NCBI GenBank assembly: GCA_910584065.1
Contig: CAJTZN010000002.1
Span: forward strand, 1 to 64,000
Source of the DNA: an uncultured Eubacterium sp.
GTDB taxonomy: Bacteria > Bacillota > Clostridia > Lachnospirales > Lachnospiraceae
DNA: 64,000 nt
Direction of reading: 5' to 3'
Shown: positions 34,553 through 43,492 of the stretch, piece by piece
Layout of the letters: every line of letters begins with the position of its first letter
Position numbering within the stretch: position 1 is the first letter of the stretch
Translations under genes and position numbers: made by a program
The notes under the pieces: generated by a model
The model's input: the letters and a program-made list of their open reading frames with translations, nothing else
What the model was told of the DNA's origin: nothing
Databases searched by the model: none

Positions 34553-34577
34553 AACTACCGAGTTTTTCTCGGTAGTT
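34553..34577 (+). other. Hairpin in the uvrB leader
   Basis: AACTACCGAG (34553-34562) pairs perfectly with CTCGGTAGTT (34568-34577) around a five-T loop. No T-run follows, so it is not a standard terminator. It lies within the 5' leader and may affect mRNA stability or translation. Confidence 0.55.
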
Positions 34578-34692
34578 CAAAATGAAGGCGGAGTTATTTG
34601 AGTATTGGGAATTTATATTTAATGAGAAATTGCCATTTGATCAGCAGAAGTTTTTAATTATAGAAGTATTGATTCATAGAGGAGGAACTTTC

Positions 34693-36681
34693 ATGGATCA
34701 TTTCGAACTAGTATCAGAATATCAACCTACGGGTGACCAGCCAGAGGCGATCAAAGCCCTTGTTGACGGTTTTCAGGAAGGCAACCAGTTTCAGACGCTT
34801 CTCGGTGTCACTGGTTCCGGCAAAACGTTTACGATGGCAAATGTCATCCAGCAATTAAATAAACCGACGCTGGTGATCGCGCATAATAAAACGCTGGCGG
34901 CCCAGCTCTACGGTGAGTTCAAAGAATTTTTTCCGTCGAATGCTGTCGAATTTTTCGTCTCCTATTACGATTACTACCAGCCTGAAGCGTATGTCCCTTC
35001 CACGGATACGTACATCGAAAAGGACTCGGCGATCAATGAGGAGATTGACAAGCTGCGCCATTCGGCGACAGCGGCGCTGACCGAGCGGAGGGATGTCGTC
35101 ATCATCGCCAGCGTTTCGTGCATTTACGGACTCGGCAGCCCGATCGACTATCAAAATATGACGGTTTCCCTCCGGCCGGGGATGAATAAGGACAGGGATG
35201 ATGTGATCCGGCGGCTGGTGGAGATTCAGTATACGCGCAACGATATGGATTTTCACCGCGGGACGTTCCGGGTGCGGGGCGATGTCGTGGAAATCTTTCC
35301 GGCCTCGGCGTCTGACCGGGCCATCCGGGTCGAATTTTTCGGCGATGAGGTTGACCGGATCCAGGAAATTGATGTGATCACGGGCGCGCCCATCAGCAAT
35401 CTGGAGCATATGGTCGTGTTCCCGGCCTCGCATTACGTCGTTTCGCAGGAAAAAATGGAGCGGGCCATCGTGGGGATCGAGAATGAACTGCGGGAGCGTG
35501 TGAAATACTTTAAAAGCGAGGACAAGCTGATCGAGGCGCAGCGGATTTCGGAGCGCACGCATTTTGATATTGAGATGATGCGGGAGACGGGATTCTGCTC
35601 GGGCATTGAAAACTATTCGATGCATCTGACCGGGATGCAGGAGGGGGAGATGCCGCACACGCTGTTGGACTATTTTCCGGATGATTTTCTCATCATCGTG
35701 GACGAGTCCCACATAACGATCCCGCAGGTCCGCGGGATGTACGCCGGAGACCAGTCGAGGAAGTCTACGCTTGTAGATTATGGATTCCGCCTGCCCTCAG
35801 CGAAGAGCAACCGACCGCTGAATTTCGGGGAATTTGAGGGTCATATCAACCAGATGATGTTTGTGTCCGCCACGCCGTCAGAGTATGAGAGCGCGCATGA
35901 ACTCATGCGGACTGAACAGATCATCCGTCCGACCGGGCTTTTGGATCCCGAAGTGATCGTCCGACCGGTGAAGGGGCAGGTCGATGATCTGTTATCGGAA
36001 ATCCGGAGCGTGGTGAAAAACAAGGGGAAAGTGCTCGTTACGACGCTGACGAAGCGGATGGCGGAGGATCTGACGGATTATTATAAGGAAATTGGCGTGC
36101 GCGTGAAGTATCTGCATTCGGATATTGATACGATGGAGCGCTCGGAGATCATACGGGATATGAGAATGGATGTGTTTGATGTACTCGTCGGGATCAACCT
36201 TTTGCGTGAGGGACTGGACATACCGGAAGTATGTCTGGTGGCGATCCTCGATGCCGATAAGGAAGGGTTCCTGCGCTCGGAGACGTCGCTGATCCAGACG
36301 ATCGGCCGCGCGGCGAGGAACGCGGAAGGACGGGTTATCATGTACGCGGATCAGATGACGGATTCGATGAAAAAGGCGATCGGAGAGACGGAGCGCCGCC
36401 GCCGCATCCAAAACGCGTACAATCAGGAACACGGCATTACGCCGCAGACGATAAAGAAAGCGGTGCGGGAGCTGATCCGCATTTCAACGAAGGCGGATTC
36501 CGGCATGGAAGATTTGGAAAAGGATCCGGAATATATGTCGCGGGAGGAATTGGAGAAGCAACTGCAGAAGATCATGAAGCGCATGAACCAGGCCGCCGCC
36601 GAGCTGAATTTCGAAGCCGCCGCCGAACTGCGTGATAAGATGATCGAGTGGAAAAAGATCCTGCAGGATTTAGAGGATTGA
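34693..36681 (+). CDS. uvrB: UvrABC nucleotide-excision repair subunit B
   Basis: A 662-residue damage-verification helicase of nucleotide excision repair. After loading by UvrA it opens the DNA and recruits UvrC. It shows Walker A GVTGSGKTFT, the beta-hairpin segment YYDYYQPEAYVPSTDTYIEK, helicase motif DESH, the motif V/VI region ILDADKEGFLRSETSLIQTI with GRAARN, and the C-terminal UVR domain ELNFEAAAELRDKMIEWKK, which binds UvrC. GAGGAACTTTC precedes the ATG at 34693; the frame is open upstream to 34582 but lacks the conserved start. uvrA follows 61 bases downstream, so the two probably share a transcript. A LexA-like box upstream suggests SOS control. Confidence 0.98.
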   Translation: MDHFELVSEYQPTGDQPEAIKALVDGFQEGNQFQTLLGVTGSGKTFTMANVIQQLNKPTLVIAHNKTLAAQLYGEFKEFFPSNAVEFFVSYYDYYQPEAYVPSTDTYIEKDSAINEEIDKLRHSATAALTERRDVVIIASVSCIYGLGSPIDYQNMTVSLRPGMNKDRDDVIRRLVEIQYTRNDMDFHRGTFRVRGDVVEIFPASASDRAIRVEFFGDEVDRIQEIDVITGAPISNLEHMVVFPASHYVVSQEKMERAIVGIENELRERVKYFKSEDKLIEAQRISERTHFDIEMMRETGFCSGIENYSMHLTGMQEGEMPHTLLDYFPDDFLIIVDESHITIPQVRGMYAGDQSRKSTLVDYGFRLPSAKSNRPLNFGEFEGHINQMMFVSATPSEYESAHELMRTEQIIRPTGLLDPEVIVRPVKGQVDDLLSEIRSVVKNKGKVLVTTLTKRMAEDLTDYYKEIGVRVKYLHSDIDTMERSEIIRDMRMDVFDVLVGINLLREGLDIPEVCLVAILDADKEGFLRSETSLIQTIGRAARNAEGRVIMYADQMTDSMKKAIGETERRRRIQNAYNQEHGITPQTIKKAVRELIRISTKADSGMEDLEKDPEYMSREELEKQLQKIMKRMNQAAAELNFEAAAELRDKMIEWKKILQDLED

Positions 36682-36742
36682 AACGGAACGGACAGATAAA
36701 AGTAAATGTAAAAGTAAAAGTAAATGGAGGTTATGGGTCGTC

Positions 36743-39580
36743 ATGGATAAAAAGAAAATGATTCGCATCAAAGGTGCGAGCGAGCACAATTTAAAAGGGA
36801 TCGATCTCGACATTCCGCGGGATGAGTTTGTCGTGCTGACCGGACTGAGCGGTTCGGGCAAGTCATCCCTTGCTTTTGATACGATCTATGCGGAAGGACA
36901 GAGGAGATATATGGAATCGCTGTCTTCCTATGCGAGACAGTTTCTGGGGCAGATGGAGAAACCGAACGTGGAGAGCATATCGGGACTTCCGCCGGCCATA
37001 TCGATTGATCAGAAGACGACGAACCGCAACCCCCGTTCCACAGTGGGAACGGTAACGGAGATTTATGATTATTTCCGGCTTTTGTTCGCGAGGGTCGGCA
37101 TTCCGCACTGCCCGAAATGCGGCAAGGAGATCAAGCGGCAGACGGTCGATCAGATGGCGGATGAGATCATGAGGCTGCCGGAAGGGACAAAGATCCAACT
37201 CCTCGCGCCGGTCGTGCGCGGCCGCAAGGGGGAGCACGCGAAAGTTTTTGACAAAGCGAAAAAGAGCGGTTATGTCCGCGTGATCGTAGACGGAAATATG
37301 TACGATCTGTCAGAGGAGATCAAGCTGGAAAAAAATAAAAAGCACAATATCGAGATCGTAGTCGACCGTCTCGTCGTGCGGAGCGGGGTGGAAAAGCGAA
37401 TGGCGGAGTCGATCGAAACGGTGCTCTCGGTTTCGAACGGGCTTTTGGTCGTTGATGTGCCGGGGGAGCGGCAGCTGAATTTCAGCCAGAGTTTTTCCTG
37501 CCCGGACTGCGGCATCAGTATTGATGAGATCGAACCGCGGAGTTTTTCCTTTAACAATCCGTTCGGGGCGTGCCCGGTCTGCCACGGGATCGGTTACAAA
37601 ATGGAATTTGCGCCGGAACTCATCATTCCGGATCCGTCGCTGAGCATTGCGGACGGGGCGATCGTCGTCAACGGCTGGCAGTCGGTGACGGATGGGAAAA
37701 GTTTTACGAGGTGCATGATGAACGCGCTGGCGGAGGAGTATCATTTTGACCTGAGTACGCCATTTGAAGAGTATCCGCAGGAAATACAGGACATTATTCT
37801 CAATGGGACGAATGGGAGGAAGGTACAGGTCCACTACGAGGGGCAGCGGGGGAAAGGCGTCTACAGCGTAGATTTTGAGGGACTGATAAAAAATGTGGAG
37901 CGAAGGTACCGGGAGACGGCATCGGAGACGACGAAACAGGAATATGAGACGTTTATGCGCGTGACGCCCTGTTATGAATGCGGCGGAAGGCGTTTGAAAA
38001 AGGAGTCGCTGGCCGTGACGGTCGGGGAGAAAAATATATCCGAACTGTGCGACGATTCGATCCGCGATCTGAAGAAATTTATGGATGATCTGCAGCTGAC
38101 GGACCGGCAGGTACAGATCGGTAAACTGATCTTAAAGGAAATAAAGGCGAGGCTCGGATTTCTCGTGGATGTCGGACTGGACTATCTTTCACTGGCGCGG
38201 GCGACGGGAACGCTGTCAGGGGGAGAGGCGCAGCGGATCCGGCTGGCGACGCAGATCGGCTCCGGCCTGGTCGGAGTGGCGTATATTCTGGATGAGCCGA
38301 GTATCGGGCTTCACCAGCGGGACAACGACAAGCTGATCCGCACGTTAAAAAATCTGAAAGAACTGGGAAATACGCTGATCGTCGTCGAGCATGATGAGGA
38401 GACGATGCTAGCCGCTGACTTTGTCGTGGACATCGGTCCGGGGGCCGGGGAACATGGCGGCGAGGTGGTGGCGGCCGGAACCGCGCAGGAGATCATGGAG
38501 CATGAGGATTCGATCACAGGTGCCTACCTGAGCCGCCGGATCGAGATTCCGGTGCCCAAAGTGCGGCGGGAACCGAGCGGATTTTTAGATGTGATCGGCG
38601 CAAGGGAAAATAACCTGAAGAATATTGACGTGCATATCCCGCTCGGCGTGCTGACTTGCGTCACAGGCGTATCGGGGTCGGGGAAGAGTTCGCTTGTCAA
38701 TGAGATCCTCTATAAATCATTGGCCAAACATTTGAACCGCGCCCGCTGCATCCCCGGGAAGCATAAAGAAATCCGGGGGATGGACAAACTCGATAAGGTG
38801 ATCAGCATTGACCAGTCGCCGATCGGACGGACGCCGCGCTCCAACCCCGCCACGTATACGGGCGTGTTCGATTTGATCCGGGATCTGTTTGCGGCGACAT
38901 CGGACGCGAAGGCAAAGGGCTATAAAAAAGGCCGTTTCAGCTTCAATGTCAAGGGAGGACGCTGTGAGGCGTGCCGTGGTGACGGGATTATCAAGATCGA
39001 GATGAACTTTCTTCCCGATGTGTATGTTCCGTGCGAGGTGTGCGGAGGCCGCCGCTATAACAGGGAGACGCTCGATGTCAAATATAAGGGGAAAAGTATT
39101 TATGATGTGCTGGAGATGACGGTGGAAGAAGCGCTCGAGTTTTTTAAGCACGTGCCGACCATCCAGCGCAAGATCCAGACGATGTACGATGTGGGACTGT
39201 CGTATGTGAAACTGGGGCAGCCGTCTACGACGCTGTCCGGAGGAGAGGCGCAGCGGATCAAGCTGGCTACGGAACTGAGCAGGCGCAGCACGGGAAAGAC
39301 GATCTATATTTTGGATGAGCCCACGACCGGACTCCATTTCGCGGATGTGCATAAGCTGATCGACATCCTGCACCGTCTGACAGAGGGCGGGAATTCAGTG
39401 GTGGTGATTGAGCACAATCTTGACGTGATCAAGACCGCGGACTATATTATCGACATCGGCCCGGAAGGCGGCGAGGGCGGTGGAACTGTCATAGCGGAAG
39501 GCACACCGGAGGATATTGCCCGCAATCCGTCTTCCTATACGGGCGCGTATATGAAAAAAATGCTGGGAGGAGATCAGTGA
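36743..39580 (+). CDS. uvrA: UvrABC nucleotide-excision repair subunit A
   Basis: A 945-residue damage-sensing ABC-type ATPase of normal length. It has two ATP-binding cassettes with Walker A GLSGSGKSSLAFDT and GVSGSGKSSLV, and two signature motifs LSGGEAQRI. Zinc fingers are visible as CPKCGKEI with CPDCGISIDEIEPR, and in the second half CEACRGDG with CEVCGGRR. GGAGGTTATGGGTCGTC precedes the ATG. The gene follows uvrB and overlaps the HD-domain nucleotidase gene by one base, giving a three-gene operon. The spacer before it contains short repeats of GTAAAA. It acts as a dimer with UvrB. Confidence 0.98.
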   Translation: MDKKKMIRIKGASEHNLKGIDLDIPRDEFVVLTGLSGSGKSSLAFDTIYAEGQRRYMESLSSYARQFLGQMEKPNVESISGLPPAISIDQKTTNRNPRSTVGTVTEIYDYFRLLFARVGIPHCPKCGKEIKRQTVDQMADEIMRLPEGTKIQLLAPVVRGRKGEHAKVFDKAKKSGYVRVIVDGNMYDLSEEIKLEKNKKHNIEIVVDRLVVRSGVEKRMAESIETVLSVSNGLLVVDVPGERQLNFSQSFSCPDCGISIDEIEPRSFSFNNPFGACPVCHGIGYKMEFAPELIIPDPSLSIADGAIVVNGWQSVTDGKSFTRCMMNALAEEYHFDLSTPFEEYPQEIQDIILNGTNGRKVQVHYEGQRGKGVYSVDFEGLIKNVERRYRETASETTKQEYETFMRVTPCYECGGRRLKKESLAVTVGEKNISELCDDSIRDLKKFMDDLQLTDRQVQIGKLILKEIKARLGFLVDVGLDYLSLARATGTLSGGEAQRIRLATQIGSGLVGVAYILDEPSIGLHQRDNDKLIRTLKNLKELGNTLIVVEHDEETMLAADFVVDIGPGAGEHGGEVVAAGTAQEIMEHEDSITGAYLSRRIEIPVPKVRREPSGFLDVIGARENNLKNIDVHIPLGVLTCVTGVSGSGKSSLVNEILYKSLAKHLNRARCIPGKHKEIRGMDKLDKVISIDQSPIGRTPRSNPATYTGVFDLIRDLFAATSDAKAKGYKKGRFSFNVKGGRCEACRGDGIIKIEMNFLPDVYVPCEVCGGRRYNRETLDVKYKGKSIYDVLEMTVEEALEFFKHVPTIQRKIQTMYDVGLSYVKLGQPSTTLSGGEAQRIKLATELSRRSTGKTIYILDEPTTGLHFADVHKLIDILHRLTEGGNSVVVIEHNLDVIKTADYIIDIGPEGGEGGGTVIAEGTPEDIARNPSSYTGAYMKKMLGGDQ

Positions 39581-40167
39581 TGGAGTACCCTTTTTTTGCG
39601 ATGATGGCGCGGATGAAATACATTGAGCGGTGGGCGCTCATGCGTAATTCCGTGACGGAGAATATCAGTGAACATTCGATGGAGGTTGCGATGCTCGCGC
39701 ACTGTCTGGGCATTATTTTTAATGAAAAGTGCGGCGGAAACGTGGATCTGAACAAGTTGGCGCTCATCGGCCTCTATCACGACGCGAATGAGATCATTAC
39801 CGGAGACATGCCGACGCCGGTCAAATACCATGACAGCGGAATCCGCGATGCATATAAACGGGTGGAGGAAATGGCAAACCACACGCTGTTGCAGAAGCTT
39901 CCGGATTATATGAGGAAATATTACGAAGATGTGCTGTTTATGCAGGACGGGGATGAGGAATTGTGGAAACTTGTGAAAGCGGCGGACAAACTTTCGGCGC
40001 TGATCAAGTGCATGGAGGAGGAAAAAGCAGGAAATAAAGAGTTTTCCACAGCAGCGCGCACGATCATGAAGACGCTGCGGCAAATGGGGCGGGAAGAGGT
40101 GGATATTTTTGTGAGGGATTTTTTGCCTTCTTATAGTAAAACGCTGGATGAATTACAAAATATGTGA
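39580..40167 (+). CDS. HD-domain 5'-deoxynucleotidase (YfbR family)
   Basis: A 195-residue metal-dependent phosphohydrolase that dephosphorylates deoxynucleoside 5'-monophosphates in well-studied members. The HD motif ligands appear as ENISEHSMEVAMLAH, LYHDANEIITGDMPTP and, later, VKAADKLSALIKCMEEE, the YfbR-type pattern with arginine at MKYIERW. GGGAGGAGATCA gives a good site for the ATG at 39580, which overlaps the last base of uvrA's TGA; a GTG one codon earlier is the alternative. Coupling to uvrA suggests a role in recycling nucleotides released during repair, which is inference from position. Confidence 0.9.
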   Translation: MEYPFFAMMARMKYIERWALMRNSVTENISEHSMEVAMLAHCLGIIFNEKCGGNVDLNKLALIGLYHDANEIITGDMPTPVKYHDSGIRDAYKRVEEMANHTLLQKLPDYMRKYYEDVLFMQDGDEELWKLVKAADKLSALIKCMEEEKAGNKEFSTAARTIMKTLRQMGREEVDIFVRDFLPSYSKTLDELQNM

Positions 40168-40276
40168 TATAATAGACGCAGTTTATATTTGTGTCTGAGT
40201 GCTGCCTGACACAAATTTATTCACATTTATCAGTCAGGATGAATCATGAAAGGCGGCGCAGAAATGAGGATAACGT

Positions 40277-42025
40277 ATGAGAAGGATAGTGTGCTTTGGT
40301 GATTCCAATACATATGGTTTTTCACCTTTTGACGGTTCGCGGTACAGCGCGGATGTCCGTTGGACTGGCGTTTTGGATAAGCTGTTGGGGGAAAAGTTTG
40401 AAGTGGTAAATGAGGGGAAAAATGCCCGTACGATCGCGTTTGATGATCCGTACAATGAGGGCTGTAACGGAATGGCGGATATCGGCAGCTGTATAGATGC
40501 CAATGCACCGTTTGACCTGATGATCATTATGCTCGGTACGAATGACCTAAAAGCTTATTTTGAGTCGACGCCGCAAATGATTGCGGACAATCTGCTGAAA
40601 ATGTGTGAACTGGTGAGGGAAAAGACAGACGCGAAGCTTCTGCTCGCCAGTCCGATGCTTTTGGGTGATCAGATCGAGTTTTCGCCGCTGCGTTTGGAAT
40701 TTGGCAGGCAGCAGGTACAGTATTCATTTGAACTGGCGCCGTATATCGAGGCGGTGGCGAAAAAGATTGGAGCGGACTTTATTGATATCGCGGTTGTGGC
40801 GATGTCCAGTGATGTGGACTGCCTTCACCTCGTGCCGGAAGAGCACGAGAAGCTGGCTCAGGCGATGCATCGAAAAGTGCTGGACGTGTTCCGAGAAGAA
40901 CTGGAACAGGAGGCAAGGGAAGAGGAAGAGCAGCGCCTGAGGGAAGAGGAAGAACGCAGGCAGTTAGAGGAAGAGCGCGCGCGTCAGGAAGAGGAGCTCA
41001 AAAGGCAGGAGGAAGAACGCAGGCGGCAGGAAGAACTTTCCAGAGAGGAAGAGCAGCGGCGGACCGGGGAACAGGAGATGGCCGGGGAAAGTGATATGAA
41101 CGCGCAGCAGGAAGACGCCATAGACTTTGAGCAGGTCGTGGCGAGACAGAATGAGAGGGCGGACGATCTGCTCGGAGCGGCAGCGAGACAGGCAGAGAAT
41201 GCGGACGATCTGCTCGAAGTGGCGACGGGAAGGATGGAAGAAACGGAAAATCTGCTCAAGGAGACGATGTCGCGCTACTCAGATTTGGAGTGGCAGGGAG
41301 AAGAAGATGCGCAGCAGATCCGTCTCCAGGCAGAAGCGATCATGCGGGCGGCCGGAGAATCGACCGGGGAGTTCCGGTCAGACGAAGTTTTCCGCGGAGA
41401 AGCAGCGGTCGGAACAGGGCGGGGAGAGAAGGAGAAGATGCTTTCCGGACGCCTTTATTACTCGATGGATCCGCAGCTTCGGGCAGAGAGGGCGGCAGCG
41501 AGAAAACTGACAAAATCTTATAACGAGACGGATGTGGACGAGGATAGCAGACGGAGGCAGATCCTATCCCAGCTGTTTGGCGAGCTGGGGACGGACTGTT
41601 ACGTGGAACCGCCGTTTCGCTGCGATTACGGCGCGAACATCTCAGTAGGTGAGAGATTTTACGCGAATTTCGATTGTGTTATGCTGGATGTGGCGAAGAT
41701 CCGTATCGGTGATCATGTCATGCTCGGGCCAGGCGTACATATTTATACGGCGTGTCACCCGATTGATGCGGCGGTTCGGAATACTGATCTGGAATACGCG
41801 AAAGAAGTGTGTATCGGCGACGATGTATGGATCGGCGGTAATGTTACGATCAATCCGGGGGTACATATCGGAAATAATGTAGTGATCGGTTCCGGATCTG
41901 TTGTGACGGGGGATATTCCGGATGGCGTTGTGGCGGCCGGGAATCCGTGCCGCATCATCCGCAGGATCTCGACGTCGGACAAGTTGTACTGGGAAGAGAA
42001 AAAAGAAGAGTGGGAGAGAGGATGA
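40277..42025 (+). CDS. SGNH hydrolase - coiled coil - maltose O-acetyltransferase fusion
   Basis: A 582-residue protein with two enzymes of opposite sense. Residues about 1-205 form an SGNH/GDSL esterase, with FGDSNTYG (Ser9), MLGTNDLK and DCLHLVPEEH. Residues about 210-270 are a highly charged Glu/Arg coiled coil built of short EEE(E/Q)(R/E) units, and about 270-385 is further helical sequence with repeats of ADDLL and AARQ. Residues about 390-582 are a complete left-handed beta-helix acetyltransferase of the maltose/galactoside type, with MLSGRLYYSMDP at its N-terminus, CHPIDA for the catalytic histidine and the closing GNPCRII. No signal peptide is present. Deacetylation and acetyl transfer in one chain suggest acetyl exchange on a sugar. 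The architecture is unfamiliar to me. Confidence 0.85.
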   Translation: MRRIVCFGDSNTYGFSPFDGSRYSADVRWTGVLDKLLGEKFEVVNEGKNARTIAFDDPYNEGCNGMADIGSCIDANAPFDLMIIMLGTNDLKAYFESTPQMIADNLLKMCELVREKTDAKLLLASPMLLGDQIEFSPLRLEFGRQQVQYSFELAPYIEAVAKKIGADFIDIAVVAMSSDVDCLHLVPEEHEKLAQAMHRKVLDVFREELEQEAREEEEQRLREEEERRQLEEERARQEEELKRQEEERRRQEELSREEEQRRTGEQEMAGESDMNAQQEDAIDFEQVVARQNERADDLLGAAARQAENADDLLEVATGRMEETENLLKETMSRYSDLEWQGEEDAQQIRLQAEAIMRAAGESTGEFRSDEVFRGEAAVGTGRGEKEKMLSGRLYYSMDPQLRAERAAARKLTKSYNETDVDEDSRRRQILSQLFGELGTDCYVEPPFRCDYGANISVGERFYANFDCVMLDVAKIRIGDHVMLGPGVHIYTACHPIDAAVRNTDLEYAKEVCIGDDVWIGGNVTINPGVHIGNNVVIGSGSVVTGDIPDGVVAAGNPCRIIRRISTSDKLYWEEKKEEWERG

Positions 42026-42076
42026 CCGGCATCATCGCAGGGAATTTTAAAGCAGGAGATTTTAAAGCAGAGGTTT

Positions 42077-42946
42077 TTACCGCAGAGAATTGCGGTAATC
42101 GCCTGCTTCCTGAAAAAAGGCGTGGAGCGCTTCCTTATTTCCGTTTTGGATGTCGTTCTGGATGCCGCGCAGGCTGGCGATGTATTTCTCCAGAAAACAG
42201 CAGATGCTGTCTTTGTTGGAAAGGCATATACTTTCCCACATTTCGGGCGAGGAGGAAGCGATGCGCGTAATGTCGCGGAAGCCGCCAGCAGCAAATGTTT
42301 TCATATAAGAATGTTCGTCGTCATTATTTTGTACGAGGTTTACGAGGGCCGCGGCGGCGATGTGAGGAATATGACTGATGGCGGCTGTCACATCGTCGTG
42401 TGTGTCCGGGTCGATGATGACGCATTTGGACTGTGTGCAGGCGAGAAGTGACAGGAGCCGGTTTAAATGTTCTTCACTTGTCTGTGCGGTGGGGGACAGC
42501 AGATAGTAGCTGCCTTTCAAAAGTTCCGCCGTCGAATTGGCATATCCGGTCTTTTCAGAACCGGCCATCGGATGCCCGCCGATGAAGTTTTTTTCCATGC
42601 CGAGCCGGATGGCTTCTTTTTGGATGGTACCTTTAACGCTGCCGACGTCCGTGATGATACAGGTTTCACCGATCAGTGGCTTCAGCGTGCGAAGGATTTC
42701 TATATTTGTCAGAACAGGTGCACATAAAAAAAGAATGTCACATGCGGCAAACGATTCATTGATCTCGTAGACGAGGGTGTCGATGATGCCCTCGCGCATG
42801 CCTTCTTCCAAAGCCGGGTTCTTTCTCCGTGTATATACCATGATATGGGTTTCCGGGTGTCTGGAGCGGATGGCACGGGCGATCGAGCCGCCGATGAGTC
42901 CCAGGCCCAAAAAGCCAATCGTTGAATCGTTTGTTTTTATACCCAT
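42077..42946 (-). CDS. tyrA: Prephenate dehydrogenase
   Basis: A 289-residue enzyme converting prephenate to 4-hydroxyphenylpyruvate in tyrosine synthesis. The NAD-binding Rossmann motif is GFLGLGLIGGSIARAI. The substrate-site motifs are TDVGSVKG, the catalytic GGHPMAGSEKTGY and SHIPHIAAAALV. It lacks the C-terminal ACT regulatory domain of longer TyrA proteins and any chorismate mutase domain. AAGGAGGCTAAAAC precedes the ATG at 42946. It is monocistronic here, with no other aromatic amino-acid genes nearby. Confidence 0.95.
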   Translation of the reverse strand: MGIKTNDSTIGFLGLGLIGGSIARAIRSRHPETHIMVYTRRKNPALEEGMREGIIDTLVYEINESFAACDILFLCAPVLTNIEILRTLKPLIGETCIITDVGSVKGTIQKEAIRLGMEKNFIGGHPMAGSEKTGYANSTAELLKGSYYLLSPTAQTSEEHLNRLLSLLACTQSKCVIIDPDTHDDVTAAISHIPHIAAAALVNLVQNNDDEHSYMKTFAAGGFRDITRIASSSPEMWESICLSNKDSICCFLEKYIASLRGIQNDIQNGNKEALHAFFQEAGDYRNSLR

Positions 42947-43052
42947 GTTTTAGCCTCCTTTGTGAGCTGTGGTTACCGTTCGTAGCTGTTTAATAAGCTG
43001 TTGCCATTTATTTTACAGCAAATTGTCTGTTCTGTAAATGATTATTGTAGTA

Positions 43053-43109
43053 ATTGTGTAATAAAAGTGAGATTGTGTAATAAAAGTGAGATTGTGTTAG
43101 AAAAGTGAG
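43053..43109. repeat. Three 19-bp tandem repeats
   Basis: ATTGTGTAATAAAAGTGAG at 43053-43071 and 43072-43090 are identical. The third copy at 43091-43109 differs at two bases. The array ends one base before a hairpin, AGCAGGTG...CACCTGCT (43110-43140), upstream of the flagellin remnant. Confidence 0.85.
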
Positions 43110-43160
43110 AGCAGGTGTTGCTGGGGGGGCATCACCTGCTTGTAAGAAATGAGGGAAAGT

Positions 43161-43362
43161 ATGATCATTCAGCATAATATGGCTGCTGTACATACGATCA
43201 ATGCAACGAACCAGTCGATCGATCTGAAATATCGGGTGAGCGATTTCCGAAGAAGTGGTCCGGTTCTCAAAATCAAAAATTTTGCAGCAGACGGGAAATG
43301 CGGTACTTACGCAGGCGAACCAGCATGCGGAAAGGGTTTTGTCGCTTGTACGCTTAGGCTGA
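43161..43362 (+). pseudogene. Decayed flagellin gene (both ends, no middle)
   Basis: The frame from ATG 43161 begins MIIQHNMAAVHTINATNQSI, matching the conserved flagellin N-terminus (M-I-x-N/Q-H-N-x-x-A). A second frame starting at 43243 reads ISEEVVRFSKSKILQQTG followed by NAVLTQANQHAERVLSLV, the conserved flagellin C-terminus (…Y/FSK..IL.QAG.A.L.QAN…VL.LL), and stops at 43360-43362. The two pieces are in different frames and lack the several hundred residues between them, so an internal deletion with frameshift is likely. GAGGGAAAGT still stands before the ATG. Confidence 0.7.
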
Positions 43363-43390
43363 CCGGGCCGGAATTTTTTGAAAATAGAGA

Positions 43391-43419
43391 TTGCCATAAT
43401 TGAATAATAATATTATACT
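43391..43419 (+). promoter_or_regulatory. Promoter of rfbC
   Basis: TTGCCA (43391-43396) and TATACT (43414-43419) are separated by 17 bases. The leader of about 67 nt includes a small hairpin GAGCG...CGCTC. Confidence 0.6.
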
Positions 43420-43492
43420 GTATAGGGAGCGGCAGTTTCGCTCATAAAATTTCTATTGTTTAATAATATTTGGCAGAAAGGAAAGGAAACAA

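Larger units (their letters stand above)
42947..43492. other. Intergenic region with repeats and gene debris
   Basis: 546 bases between tyrA and rfbC hold no intact gene that I can support. They contain a three-unit 19-bp tandem repeat, a strong hairpin at 43110-43140, a decayed flagellin gene and the rfbC promoter; each is listed separately. Confidence 0.6.

Noticed and set aside
42026..42098. Terminator after the SGNH-acetyltransferase fusion
   Set aside because: Short direct repeats (TTTTAAAGCAG twice) and a small hairpin ACCGCA/TGCGGT are present, but no T-run follows in either direction.
43149..43403. An 84-codon plus-strand gene read straight through
   Set aside because: Only its first 20 residues look like a known protein (flagellin). 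The remainder is out of frame with the flagellin C-terminal match, so a decayed gene explains it better.
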